Assembly (NCBI GenBank): GCA_032251435.1
Contig: JAVVEH010000017.1
Coordinates: forward strand, 1 to 64,000
DNA length: 64,000 nucleotides
Direction: 5' to 3'
Origin: JAVVEH01 sp032251435
GTDB lineage: Bacteria; Verrucomicrobiota; Lentisphaeria; Oligosphaerales; MVZH01
Below the pieces are notes generated by a model. That model made no database searches, was not told where the DNA came from, and saw only the letters and a list, made by a program, of their open reading frames with translations. Numbering within the stretch: position 1 is the stretch's first letter; the number at the start of each line of letters is the position of its first letter. The position numbers and the translations under genes were made by a program. Shown piece by piece: positions 1 to 8,024 of this stretch.

Positions 1-228
1 AAGCGTGAAAAGCGTGAAAAGCGTGAAAAGCGTGAAAAGCGTGAAAAGCGTGAAAGGCGTGACAGGCGTGACAGGCGTGACAGGCGTGACAGGCGTGAAA
101 GTCGTGAAAGGCGTGACAGGCGTGAAAAGCGTGACAGGCGTGAAAGTCGTGAAAGGCGTGACAGGCGTGAAAAGCGTGACAGGCGTGAAAGTCGTGACAG
201 GCGTGAAAAGCGTGAAAGCGTGAAAGCG
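1..228. repeat. Nested 9-bp tandem repeat array (about 25 copies)
   Basis: Roughly 25 head-to-tail 9-mers of the form A-R-N-C-G-T-G-A-M run from the window edge to about 228. The first six are identical (AAGCGTGAA), the next ones are AGGCGTGAC, and later ones mix AAG, AGG and AGT beginnings. A second level is visible: a five-unit, 45-bp block (100-144) is repeated exactly at 145-189. The last unit is one base short. Because 9 is a multiple of 3 one frame stays open, but it has no ribosome site and no family resemblance, so I do not call it a gene. The left end is cut by the window. Confidence 0.95.
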
Positions 229-365
229 GCCCTCTGGATTCCGCAGTCCTCCGCGGGCCATTGGATTCCGCGAAATAGAGGCGGCCCGACTGGAACCGGT
301 GTTTTTCCCTTGATGATTGGATATTCCGTGGTGGCTGTTGGATATTGAAGGGGAGGCCGCGGATA
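229..365. other. Intergenic, no gene seen
   Basis: Between the tandem array and the terminator I see no coding signal. A 10-mer TGGATTCCGC occurs twice about 26 bases apart, near 236 and 262, which may be a trace of an older duplication. Nothing else is recognisable. Confidence 0.5.
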
Positions 366-405
366 AGACCAAAAGAAAACCCGGCGAAGCGCCGCGTTCG
401 CCGGG
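366..405 (-). terminator. Intrinsic terminator after the folD-phosphoesterase genes
   Basis: A perfect 9-bp inverted repeat, CCCGGCGAA (380-388) and TTCGCCGGG (397-405), encloses an 8-base loop. Read on the minus strand it is followed by GTTTTCTTTTGG. It lies 15 bases past the stop of the metallophosphoesterase gene, the right place to end that transcript. Confidence 0.7.
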
Positions 406-420
406 GCGCGGCGGGCGGGG

Positions 421-1887
421 TCATTCCACGCGGACGAATTGGAGATTTCGCAGGCTCACGGCGCCGGTGAACTCGCCCCGGATCAAGAAGAAGATTCTTT
501 CCCCGCCGTGAAGCGGATCGGCCAAGGTGGTTGAGCACTGGTACCAGCGCTCTTTCCGATTGGTAATGTCCGGTTCACTCCGACCGAGGATTTTAATGCC
601 TTTGGCGCCCGACTGTTGCGCGATCAGCACCTCAATAAATCCCGCATTGGGAGCGTGACATTTAAATTGACATTTGGCCCGGAACCGTGAATGCCGCGGG
701 GCGACGGCGGGAATGCCGCTGATGGCGAACGGAGACGCTGACGATGAGGTCAGACGAAAGACCGGCGCGCCGTCGGGGGATTCGGAGATCGCGGCCACGG
801 TTTGCCGGGGTGGATCGGTCACGCGCGCGTCGTACCACTGCAATCGGTTCGTCTTAGATAATTCGCCGATACTTTCCGGCGGTTCAAGCAGCTCTTCCCC
901 AATTTTCGGTTCCGTTAAACAAGCCACCGATGTTTTTCTAGCGTACGTCACCCCGGGCGTGTCAGCCTTGGCGTGGGCAAGGGTTAACGCGACCCCCGCG
1001 CTGAGACATAAAATAACGACCAGGGCGATCAGGCTGACCAGTTTCCATCGGCGCAGGTCACGGGCGAGAACGGCGATGTCGACTTCGGTCGCGGTTTCGG
1101 TTTCCCGCTCAAAGGGAGAGAAGTCGATCAGGTCACGGACTGGCGGAAGATTCAGCCCCCGCGCCGCGTCGAGAAACCCGCCGGCGCCCGCCGGAAGAGA
1201 CGTTTGGTCAAGCTCCCGCTTGTACGCGTCGATATCAAACGACACCTGGCGGAAATAAACCATGCGGCGGTCAGTGTCAAACAGACAATATGAGGCCAGG
1301 ACTGTCCCGTCTCTGGGTTGCCCGACGGAGCCGACGTTGACTATGTAGCGTTTGTCCGGCTCCAGGGTGACATCCCCCCCTGACGGGGCGCGGTGGCTTG
1401 TCAGATTGTCTTCAGTGAAAAAGACCCCGGGCACATGCGAATGGCCGACAAAGCAGACGCGTTCGCTGAAATGTGACCAGGTTTTATCCGCGTCGCCGGT
1501 TTCAATAATGTAGTTGTATTGCGAAGGAGAGCGGGGACTGCCATGAACGCAGCGGAAATGGTCGCCCTTCATGGATAGCGGAAGATCTTTCAGCACCTGG
1601 TCGCTTTTACGGGCCAGCCGTGTTCTAGTCCAGGCCAGGGCGGCTTGCGCGCGGGGATTAAAGCTGTCGGCGGCGGTTCTGCCGCATAAGGCGGCATCAT
1701 GATTGCCGGTGATGATGTGTTTACAATGCGCGTAAACCGACCGCAACACCGCGGCCGGCGCGGGACCGTAGCCGACAATATCGCCGAGGCACAAGATTTC
1801 ATCGGCTTGGTGGGCCCGGATATCACTCAGCACCGCTTCCCAGGCTTGGCGGTTCGCGTGGATATCCGATACGATCGCGTAGAGCAT
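421..1887 (-). CDS. Membrane-anchored metallophosphoesterase with C-terminal extracytoplasmic domain
   Basis: Residues 1-250 are a calcineurin-like metallophosphoesterase. The metal ligands are visible: D8 and H10 (SDIHAN), D36 (GDIVGYGP), N62 (GNHD), H115 (HGSP), and H149/H151 (GHSH). This arrangement is typical of the YfcE/ApaH-like family that hydrolyses phosphodiesters or nucleotides. Unlike the usual 240-residue family members, the protein continues through a hydrophobic segment at about 283-305 into a domain of about 180 residues that should lie outside the cytoplasm and looks like a beta-sandwich. The start at ATG 1887 places the motifs at their usual N-terminal position. It follows folD by 31 bases on the same strand and is probably co-transcribed. 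The true substrate and the role of the outer domain are unknown. Confidence 0.85.
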   Translation of the reverse strand: MLYAIVSDIHANRQAWEAVLSDIRAHQADEILCLGDIVGYGPAPAAVLRSVYAHCKHIITGNHDAALCGRTAADSFNPRAQAALAWTRTRLARKSDQVLKDLPLSMKGDHFRCVHGSPRSPSQYNYIIETGDADKTWSHFSERVCFVGHSHVPGVFFTEDNLTSHRAPSGGDVTLEPDKRYIVNVGSVGQPRDGTVLASYCLFDTDRRMVYFRQVSFDIDAYKRELDQTSLPAGAGGFLDAARGLNLPPVRDLIDFSPFERETETATEVDIAVLARDLRRWKLVSLIALVVILCLSAGVALTLAHAKADTPGVTYARKTSVACLTEPKIGEELLEPPESIGELSKTNRLQWYDARVTDPPRQTVAAISESPDGAPVFRLTSSSASPFAISGIPAVAPRHSRFRAKCQFKCHAPNAGFIEVLIAQQSGAKGIKILGRSEPDITNRKERWYQCSTTLADPLHGGERIFFLIRGEFTGAVSLRNLQFVRVE

Positions 1888-1918
1888 GGCCGAGGCACTT
1901 TCGTCGGGACTGAATCAA

Positions 1919-2815
1919 TCAGTCGATACCGTGTTTCATCTTGCAGGCCTTGAGTGTGTTGCGCATGAGAATCGCGATGGTCATGGGACCGACACCGCCA
2001 GGCACGGGTGTGATCCACGACGCCTTTGGGGCGACACCGTCAAAATCCACATCGCCCACAAGTTTATACCCGCGTTTCGCTTCCGGGGCCTCCACGCGAT
2101 TGATGCCGACATCAATCACCACCGCGCCGTCTTTGATCATGTCCGCGGTGACAAACCCGGCTTTGCCGATGGCCGCGATGACGATGTCCGCTTGCCGGCA
2201 GATTTCCGGGATGTTCGGCGTGCGTGAATGGCAGACGGTGACGGTGGCGTTGGCGCCCTTCGCTTTCTGCATGAGCAGGGCGGCCATGGGTTTGCCGACG
2301 ATATTTGACCGGCCGATGATCACAGCGTGCTTGCCCGACGGGTCGATGCCGTGCCGTTCCAATAACACCATGACCCCGTAGGGCGTGCATGGGTAAAACC
2401 CGTCTGTGTCGCCAATCAGCATTTTCCCGACATTAAAAGGGTGGAAACAATCCACATCCTTTGACGGATCAATGCGCAGGGTGATTTCCCGCTCATCAAT
2501 GTGCGGTGGCGGCGGAGATTGGACGAGAATGCCATGAACGGAGTCATCCGCGTTCAGCGCGTCAATCACATCCAGTAATTCCTTCTGGGTGGTTGTCGCG
2601 GGCATGCGGATGACGTGAGAATTCAGCCCCAGCTCCGTCGCCCGTTTTTCTTTCATGCCCACATAGACTTTACTGGCGGGATCCTCGCCGACGATGACGA
2701 CAGTCAGGCCCGGGACGACACCGTGATGTGCCCGCAGGCGCTTGACTTCCGCCGCTGTTTCTTGGTTCACAGCGCCCGAAACGGTTTTGCCGTCAATGAT
2801 CTGATAATTCGCCAT
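1919..2815 (-). CDS. folD: Bifunctional methylenetetrahydrofolate dehydrogenase/cyclohydrolase FolD
   Basis: FolD interconverts 5,10-methylene-, methenyl- and 10-formyl-tetrahydrofolate with NADP in the cytoplasm, feeding purine synthesis and initiator-tRNA formylation. Family signatures are clear: the catalytic Lys region VYVGMKEK, the QSPPPPHI substrate loop, the dinucleotide-binding GRSNIVGKP, and the C-terminal PVPGGVGPMT. Length (298 residues from this start) is normal. I chose the ATG at 2815, with GGGAG 11 bases upstream, over an in-frame GTG four codons earlier that overlaps that ribosome site. It sits 39 bases after the GH20-like gene and 31 before the phosphoesterase, so it is likely part of one transcript. 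Confidence 0.96.
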   Translation of the reverse strand: MANYQIIDGKTVSGAVNQETAAEVKRLRAHHGVVPGLTVVIVGEDPASKVYVGMKEKRATELGLNSHVIRMPATTTQKELLDVIDALNADDSVHGILVQSPPPPHIDEREITLRIDPSKDVDCFHPFNVGKMLIGDTDGFYPCTPYGVMVLLERHGIDPSGKHAVIIGRSNIVGKPMAALLMQKAKGANATVTVCHSRTPNIPEICRQADIVIAAIGKAGFVTADMIKDGAVVIDVGINRVEAPEAKRGYKLVGDVDFDGVAPKASWITPVPGGVGPMTIAILMRNTLKACKMKHGID

Positions 2816-2854
2816 AAAACACGTCACTCCCGGTTAACACACAATGAAAAAAGG

Positions 2855-4666
2855 CTACGCCATTGATTTGAGGTGGTTGCGCAGCATGGTGAGTCCGCTC
2901 AACAACGGGGGACTCATATGCCGGGGTTTGAAGGAGGAGACTCCCTGCATGTACTCCGTGAACGCCTCAATGGTGTCGTCCATGCTCATCCCTTCTTCCG
3001 GTTTCCCTTGAATGGCGACTTTACAGGCCAACGCGACACCCAGCATCCGCACGGCTTCGCCGATAAAGGTCTTTGTGACGGTCGGAAAAGGCGTGCTCTC
3101 ACCCTCGGTGGTCACCATGGGCAAAAGTTTTTTATAAGCGGCGCGGGCGGGCGCGATGACCGCATCCAGCCTGGCGACCGGATCCGAGCCCAAAGCGGCT
3201 TCGACATCTTTGATCCAGGCCTGGCCGCCGTCAGGGGCGTTGACCGGCACGCACGACAGAATTTCCGGCATCGCCGCGCAGGCTTGACGAAGCTCAGGCA
3301 ACGCGGACTTGAAGACATCATAAAAGCGCCCGGCGATATTGTTGACGGCCCGGTCTTTGCAGGCTTCCATGTTCTCCGCGTCACCCGCGTTCCAGCCCGT
3401 CACCGCGATGAGATATTCCTCAAAAACACGGGAACTGTCAATCGAAGTCAGGGCGATGACACCGTCGGTCGGCAGTTCTGGAAGGGCGGGCGGCTCATCG
3501 GCCCCGAAGCCGCGCCAGTCGGCGGCGTCAAGGGGCAGGGCGCGCCAAGACGCGACACCGGTCACGTCAGTGTCGCCCAGGAAAATGACCTTGTCCAGAA
3601 AACCGTTTTTTTGTAAGGCTTTCACCATATCCGCCGTCGCCGCCGCCGCGTCAATGATGACTGTCTCAACCCCTTTGGCGGTCAATATTTCCACCAACCA
3701 GGCCGCGTAATCCGCGGACAGTGAGCGGTCAAGATTCGCCAAAGAGATATGGAAGGCCGATATCCCGTCAGGACAATAGCGGGTGAGAAGACTTCCGTAC
3801 AGGCTTTCCGCGCAGTCCCGGTACGTGCTGTCATCCACCTTGCCGGCGGCCGGGCACACCCTTTTGAGCAAGGGGGTCATGTCACTCAAATCCAACGAGG
3901 GGATGACTTGCAACCCCCGCTCATGGCCATAGCTGATAAGCCCGGCCAGGTAATCATCACTGACCATGACCGGGGGCATCGCGTCGTAAGTCCCCTCCGG
4001 CACTGGAGCGATCTGGGCTGTTTCCCATGTGAGCGCGTCTTCGGTGACTAATTCAGGAAATTCCGGGAACGGAACAAGCAAGGTCTCGGCCCGGTCACAG
4101 TCGGGACGCGGGGGATTGTAGAGGCCGACGATCAAGGTGTTCATGCGGGAACGGGCCAGGCGGTCGATGACGGTTCCGTACTCCTCCAAACGCATGCGTT
4201 TAGACATGGCGGTCGCCGGCACGGCGGCGCCGCGCACCGGTGTGGTCGGCCAATCCCTGATGACACAATTGGGGATCAGACTATCGGGCCCTTGAGCCTG
4301 GTAAATGTCCGCGAAACTCTGCACGCCCCAAATCGCTCCGGTTTGAGACGGTGAAGAGATGACGACCACATTGTTTTCAATTTTCATTTTATAAAAATCA
4401 TCGCGTGACCGCGGCGGAACATCCTCCCAGTCAGCCTCGTCTTCCCCGACAATGTTCACGTGGATGACAAACCGTTTTTTATTGGCGACCACCCGTATGG
4501 CGGCGGCGGTGAAAATACTGCGCATGGTTTTACGCATGTAAGGAATGACATTTGATGTGGCCAGACGGACATCGGGAGATAATTCGGTGGCGCCTTCGAG
4601 CAGTTCGATGGATTGAGGAGTCGGGATGAAGAAGGGTAACTGGGGCTGCTCTGTGGTTGGACACAT
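2855..4666 (-). CDS. GH20-like protein, catalytic Asp-Glu pair not seen
   Basis: The layout resembles family 20 beta-N-acetylhexosaminidases. An N-terminal alpha/beta domain ends in a motif like TGAIWGVQSFADIYQ (hexosaminidases have GAxxGLQTLxQL), followed by IRDWPTTPVRGAAV, the equivalent of the DxPRFxWRG strand that opens the barrel. In genuine GH20 enzymes a strand ending HIGGDE carries the catalytic Asp and Glu. At the matching place here I read ISAFHISLANLDRS, without that pair. It may be a non-catalytic or divergent relative, or use other residues. No clear signal peptide is seen. ATG 4666 is preferred over GTG 4699 because AAGGA lies 11 bases before it. It is first in a set with folD and the phosphoesterase. 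Confidence 0.55.
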   Translation of the reverse strand: MCPTTEQPQLPFFIPTPQSIELLEGATELSPDVRLATSNVIPYMRKTMRSIFTAAAIRVVANKKRFVIHVNIVGEDEADWEDVPPRSRDDFYKMKIENNVVVISSPSQTGAIWGVQSFADIYQAQGPDSLIPNCVIRDWPTTPVRGAAVPATAMSKRMRLEEYGTVIDRLARSRMNTLIVGLYNPPRPDCDRAETLLVPFPEFPELVTEDALTWETAQIAPVPEGTYDAMPPVMVSDDYLAGLISYGHERGLQVIPSLDLSDMTPLLKRVCPAAGKVDDSTYRDCAESLYGSLLTRYCPDGISAFHISLANLDRSLSADYAAWLVEILTAKGVETVIIDAAAATADMVKALQKNGFLDKVIFLGDTDVTGVASWRALPLDAADWRGFGADEPPALPELPTDGVIALTSIDSSRVFEEYLIAVTGWNAGDAENMEACKDRAVNNIAGRFYDVFKSALPELRQACAAMPEILSCVPVNAPDGGQAWIKDVEAALGSDPVARLDAVIAPARAAYKKLLPMVTTEGESTPFPTVTKTFIGEAVRMLGVALACKVAIQGKPEEGMSMDDTIEAFTEYMQGVSSFKPRHMSPPLLSGLTMLRNHLKSMA

Positions 4667-4814
4667 GGGGAAGCTGTTCCTTTTGCGATGATCCGGCACC
4701 GCGGCCGTGTCACTGGATATTCAGCGAGGGTTTTCCCTTTTACCACTGCCAAAGTGGCGAAAAAAATATACCATGATAACTTACTGGCGAGACTGTGTTT
4801 AGTCAAGGTTGTTC

Positions 4815-5612
4815 ATGCAAATGTTGGTCGATATTCATGTTCATTTAGCGGATTCCCGGATTTCTGATCCGCTCGTTTTCATCGGCGCCGCCCGCGCCGC
4901 GGGGGTCGGCTGGTTGCTTGGCACCGCCACCCGGTCCAATGAGTGGGATATGTTGACCGCGCTGGCCGCCCGGTTCCCGGTTTGTGACTGCGCGCTGGGT
5001 ATTCACCCGTGGCATGCGGATGAATGGTCGGTGGAGACCGCCGCCAAGTTACAGGTGTTGGGATGCTCGCCCCGGGTGGTGGCGATCGGTGAGATCGGGT
5101 TGGATTTTGGTGCCAGGGGAGGGGATAAAGACCGGCAATTGAGCTGTTTTGAGGATCAAGTGATGATCGCCAGGGACGCTGGAAAACCTGTTGTTCTACA
5201 CGTTTATAAAGCCTGGCCGGTCATGCGGGGGGTGTTTAAAAACGCTGGATTGTCCACGGTCGGCGGTGTCTGGCATGGCTTTACCGGCGGCCCGGAGCTG
5301 GCCCGCGAAGCGCTTGACGTGGGGCTGCACGTGTCATTCGGCGGGGCGGTCCTGGAGACGCGGAACCGGCGCTGCCGGTCCGCAGCCGCATATGTTCCCG
5401 AGGACCGGCTGCTGGTTGAAAGTGACGGGCCGGACTACCCGGTTTATCGTGACGGGGCGGCCTCGTCCGAGGCTGTCTCAGAATCCGGGTCTGTCGTGGA
5501 TGTGTACAGAACGCTGGCTGATTTGAGGGGTGTCTCCGTGCCCAGGCTGGCGGCGGCGGTCGCCCGCAACGCCGCCAGATTGTTTGGCGTTGAACTGGGG
5601 ACCGCGGAATGA
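4815..5612 (+). CDS. TatD-family metal-dependent hydrolase
   Basis: TatD proteins are TIM-barrel metal-dependent DNases/hydrolases. Visible ligands are DIHVH at the N-terminus, GIHPWHA, the GEIGLDF Glu, the VVLHVYKA His, the WHGFTGG His, and the late VESDGPDYP Asp. Order and length (265 residues) fit the family. ATG 4815 is chosen with AAGG six bases upstream; an upstream TTG (4809) would also be in frame. The stop overlaps the start of the sugar transferase gene by four bases (ATGA), so the two are translationally coupled. The link between a nuclease and a glycan-lipid starter enzyme is probably only operonic. Confidence 0.88.
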   Translation: MQMLVDIHVHLADSRISDPLVFIGAARAAGVGWLLGTATRSNEWDMLTALAARFPVCDCALGIHPWHADEWSVETAAKLQVLGCSPRVVAIGEIGLDFGARGGDKDRQLSCFEDQVMIARDAGKPVVLHVYKAWPVMRGVFKNAGLSTVGGVWHGFTGGPELAREALDVGLHVSFGGAVLETRNRRCRSAAAYVPEDRLLVESDGPDYPVYRDGAASSEAVSESGSVVDVYRTLADLRGVSVPRLAAAVARNAARLFGVELGTAE

Positions 5613-6235
5613 ACCAGCCGGTTGTTTTCACCCCTTATCCCGGGAAACGCTGTCTGGACATTGTCGGGGCTGTCATTCTGCTGCTGGTATCCGCCCCGAT
5701 TTTTCTGGCGCTGACCGCGGCCATTCTGGTGGCGCATGGCAAAAGCGTGTTATTTTGGCAGCGACGGGTGGGGCTGAATGGCAAGCTGTTTGCTTTTCCA
5801 AAATTCCGGTCGATGGTGACGGACGCGGAGGCGCGCAAAGCGTTGTTGCGGGATCAGAATATGCATGGTGTTGATGATGTCACGTTTAAAATGTCCCGGG
5901 ACCCCAGGACCACGCGGACGGGCCGGTTTATTCGCCGTCACAGCCTTGATGAATTGCCGCAATTGTGGTGCGTTTTAAAAGGCGACATGTCGCTGGTCGG
6001 GCCCCGTCCGCCGGTGCCGGAAGAAGTGGCCCGGTACACGCCTGAGCAACAGCGCCGCCTGGAGGTGAAACCGGGATTGACCGGGTTATGGCAGGTGAGC
6101 GGGCGCTCAGAGCTGAGTTTCCGCCAACAGGTGGCTCTGGATTTAGACTACGCCGAAAAGCAGAGTCTGCCGCTGGATCTGAAGATTCTCGCCCGAACGG
6201 TCCCGGCGGTGCTGACCGGCCGCGGGGCGTATTAA
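5609..6235 (+). CDS. Undecaprenyl-phosphate sugar phosphotransferase (bacterial sugar transferase family)
   Basis: This is a compact PF02397-type enzyme that transfers a sugar phosphate from a nucleotide sugar onto undecaprenyl phosphate, the first step of exopolysaccharide or O-antigen synthesis. One N-terminal hydrophobic hairpin at about 15-40 precedes the catalytic domain. Signatures seen: KRCLDI, FWQRRVGLNGKLF, KFRSMV, RTGRFIRRHSLDELPQLW, GDMSLVGPRP, KPGLTGLWQVSGRS, and LDLDYAEKQSLPLDLKIL. At 208 residues it is the minimal PglC-like size without the WbaP N-terminal membrane domain. No other glycan assembly genes are adjacent, so the product is unknown. Confidence 0.92.
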   Translation: MNQPVVFTPYPGKRCLDIVGAVILLLVSAPIFLALTAAILVAHGKSVLFWQRRVGLNGKLFAFPKFRSMVTDAEARKALLRDQNMHGVDDVTFKMSRDPRTTRTGRFIRRHSLDELPQLWCVLKGDMSLVGPRPPVPEEVARYTPEQQRRLEVKPGLTGLWQVSGRSELSFRQQVALDLDYAEKQSLPLDLKILARTVPAVLTGRGAY

Positions 6236-6287
6236 CCCGCGAAAGGCGTAAAGCGTGGGCCGCATGTCGAACGTGTTCGATGAACAA

Positions 6288-6318
6288 GACAGGTGGACGA
6301 TGAATGAAATCGCCTGTC
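6288..6318. terminator. Hairpin between convergent genes
   Basis: GACAGG (6288-6293) and CGAT (6298-6301) pair with ATCG (6309-6312) and CCTGTC (6313-6318) around a 7-base loop. It sits between the stops of the sugar transferase (+) and histidine kinase (-) genes. There is no clear T run, so terminator function is only suggested. The same gap holds a short GCGAAAGGCGTAAAGCGTG stretch (6239 onward) resembling the repeat at the window start. Confidence 0.4.
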
Positions 6319-6322
6319 ACTG

Positions 6323-7888
6323 TTAAGCGGAAGGAGCGTCGAGGGCTTCATTGACGCACTGCCGCATGGTTTTAAGCTGGAACGGTTTTTGCATAAAACC
6401 GGTCAGCCCCTTGTCGGCGAAGTGGCTGGTGGCATCCTGAGCGTCGTAGCCACTGGTTAAAATGATCTTGACGCGTGGATTCACGCGGCGTAATTCCCGG
6501 AAGGTTTCCTTGCCGTTCATGCGGGGCATGGTCATATCCAGGATAACCAATTGGATGTCTTTTTCGTGCCGCTGGTAAACATCCAACCCGTCTTTGCCAT
6601 CCACCGCGGTCAGCACGTGGCAGCCCAGTCGCTCCAACATGAGTTTACCCACTTGCCGGACAGACGGTTCGTCATCCACGAGCAGGACGCTTAAGCCCTC
6701 CCTACGATCATGACCGGTACCGCCAGCCGCCGGGACAGGGGCTTTTTTGGTGTTGGAAACCGGGAAGAGAACGGTGAAACGGGTTCCCTGGCCCGGCTCA
6801 CTCTGAACTTTGATGGTTCCCCCATGTCCCCGGACAATGCCTAAAACCGCCGCCAGTCCCAATCCCCGTCCGGTTTGTTTGGTGGTGTAAAACGGATCAA
6901 AAAGCCGGCTTGCCGCGGTTTTATCCATCCCCCGGCCGGTATCAGACACGTCCACAAACACGTAACGGCCCGGCGCCAACTTGTTATCAAGATAGACGCT
7001 TAACAGACAGGCCTCATCGCATTCAGTGACACCCGTTTTCACGGTGACCATGCCACCCTCGTCCGGCAGGGCTTCGGAAGCGTTCACGACCAGATTGAGA
7101 ATGACTTGCCGGAGTTGCGCCGCATCCGCGTCAATACGGGGCACATGATCAGGGGTGACTAAGTGCAGGGTGGTTTTTTTGGATACGGATACGTTGATAA
7201 GGCGCTCCATGCCGCGGATCACATCCGATATGTCCACAGACTCCAACTGGAACTTGCCTTTCCCGGAATACGCCAACATCTGCCGACACAATTCCGTGGC
7301 CCGTTGGGCGGTGTCATGGACCATTTCCAAGCTGTCTCTGGCGATATGGTCGGGAGGTAAAAGGTCCAGCGCCAGATCCGCGCCGCCGAGAATGGCGCAC
7401 AGGAGGTTGTTAAAATCATGGGCGATGCCGCCCGCCAAAACACCCAGGCTTTCAAGCTTTTGGGCGTTCCGCATTTGCGCTTCCAACTGCTTTTGGTTCG
7501 TGATGTCCAAAAACATGGTCGCCATGCGCCCTGGCGATGTCTGGAAGGCGTGGACGCTGTAGGCTCGGCGCACGCCGTTATCCTCATAATCAACCTGTTC
7601 ACGCATCCAACTGCCGCCCTCGGCCGCCAGCTTTTTATAAACAGGAGGAATCTCCGTCGCGGCCAACGCGGGAAACGCCTGTTCAATCGTCTTGCCGATA
7701 AAGTGATGGCAATCGACCCCCAACAGGTCGCAGGCTGTCTGGTTGGTCCCCCGGAAAATCAGCTCGCCCCCCTCATTCAAGGCGTAAAGAAAAATGCCGA
7801 GAGGAGACTCATGGATTAAATGGTGAACTAACTCTTCCAGCTCTCCGAAACCGGACGTGTCCACTCCGGATGTGGTGGTGTCTGGCAT
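6323..7888 (-). CDS. Soluble PAS hybrid histidine kinase with receiver domain
   Basis: Domains in order: a PAS sensor at about 15-130, HisKA with the phospho-acceptor His near residue 157 (LAGGIAHDFNNLL), HATPase with N-box LVVNASEALPDE and G-boxes DTGRGMD and GRGLGLA, then a C-terminal receiver (VLLVDDEPS, phospho-acceptor Asp in LVILDMTMP, Lys in FMQKPF). No membrane segment or signal peptide is seen, so it should sense a cytoplasmic or cofactor-borne signal through PAS. ATG 7888 is chosen because GGGGG lies seven bases upstream; the frame extends 20 codons further with no good site. No separate response regulator is next to it. The H-box HDFNN is the type common in CckA-like hybrid kinases. 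Confidence 0.9.
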   Translation of the reverse strand: MPDTTTSGVDTSGFGELEELVHHLIHESPLGIFLYALNEGGELIFRGTNQTACDLLGVDCHHFIGKTIEQAFPALAATEIPPVYKKLAAEGGSWMREQVDYEDNGVRRAYSVHAFQTSPGRMATMFLDITNQKQLEAQMRNAQKLESLGVLAGGIAHDFNNLLCAILGGADLALDLLPPDHIARDSLEMVHDTAQRATELCRQMLAYSGKGKFQLESVDISDVIRGMERLINVSVSKKTTLHLVTPDHVPRIDADAAQLRQVILNLVVNASEALPDEGGMVTVKTGVTECDEACLLSVYLDNKLAPGRYVFVDVSDTGRGMDKTAASRLFDPFYTTKQTGRGLGLAAVLGIVRGHGGTIKVQSEPGQGTRFTVLFPVSNTKKAPVPAAGGTGHDRREGLSVLLVDDEPSVRQVGKLMLERLGCHVLTAVDGKDGLDVYQRHEKDIQLVILDMTMPRMNGKETFRELRRVNPRVKIILTSGYDAQDATSHFADKGLTGFMQKPFQLKTMRQCVNEALDAPSA

Positions 7889-8024
7889 GGCGGAACCCCC
7901 AAACGTCAATGAAAGCCTTGAACAAACGATGTGACAAGATACATCCAACCGCCATATTTAGCAAGAGCGAATCTTTTTTTTCCCGCTATTGTGACGGCGG
8001 CTCATCCGTTTGGTCGCTGAAAGG

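Noticed and set aside
5..223. 72-residue KSV/TGV repeat peptide frame
   Set aside because: It is open only because the 9-bp unit contains no stop; no ribosome site or family match.
1..228. CRISPR array
   Set aside because: Units are 9 bases, contiguous, with no spacers and no cas genes.
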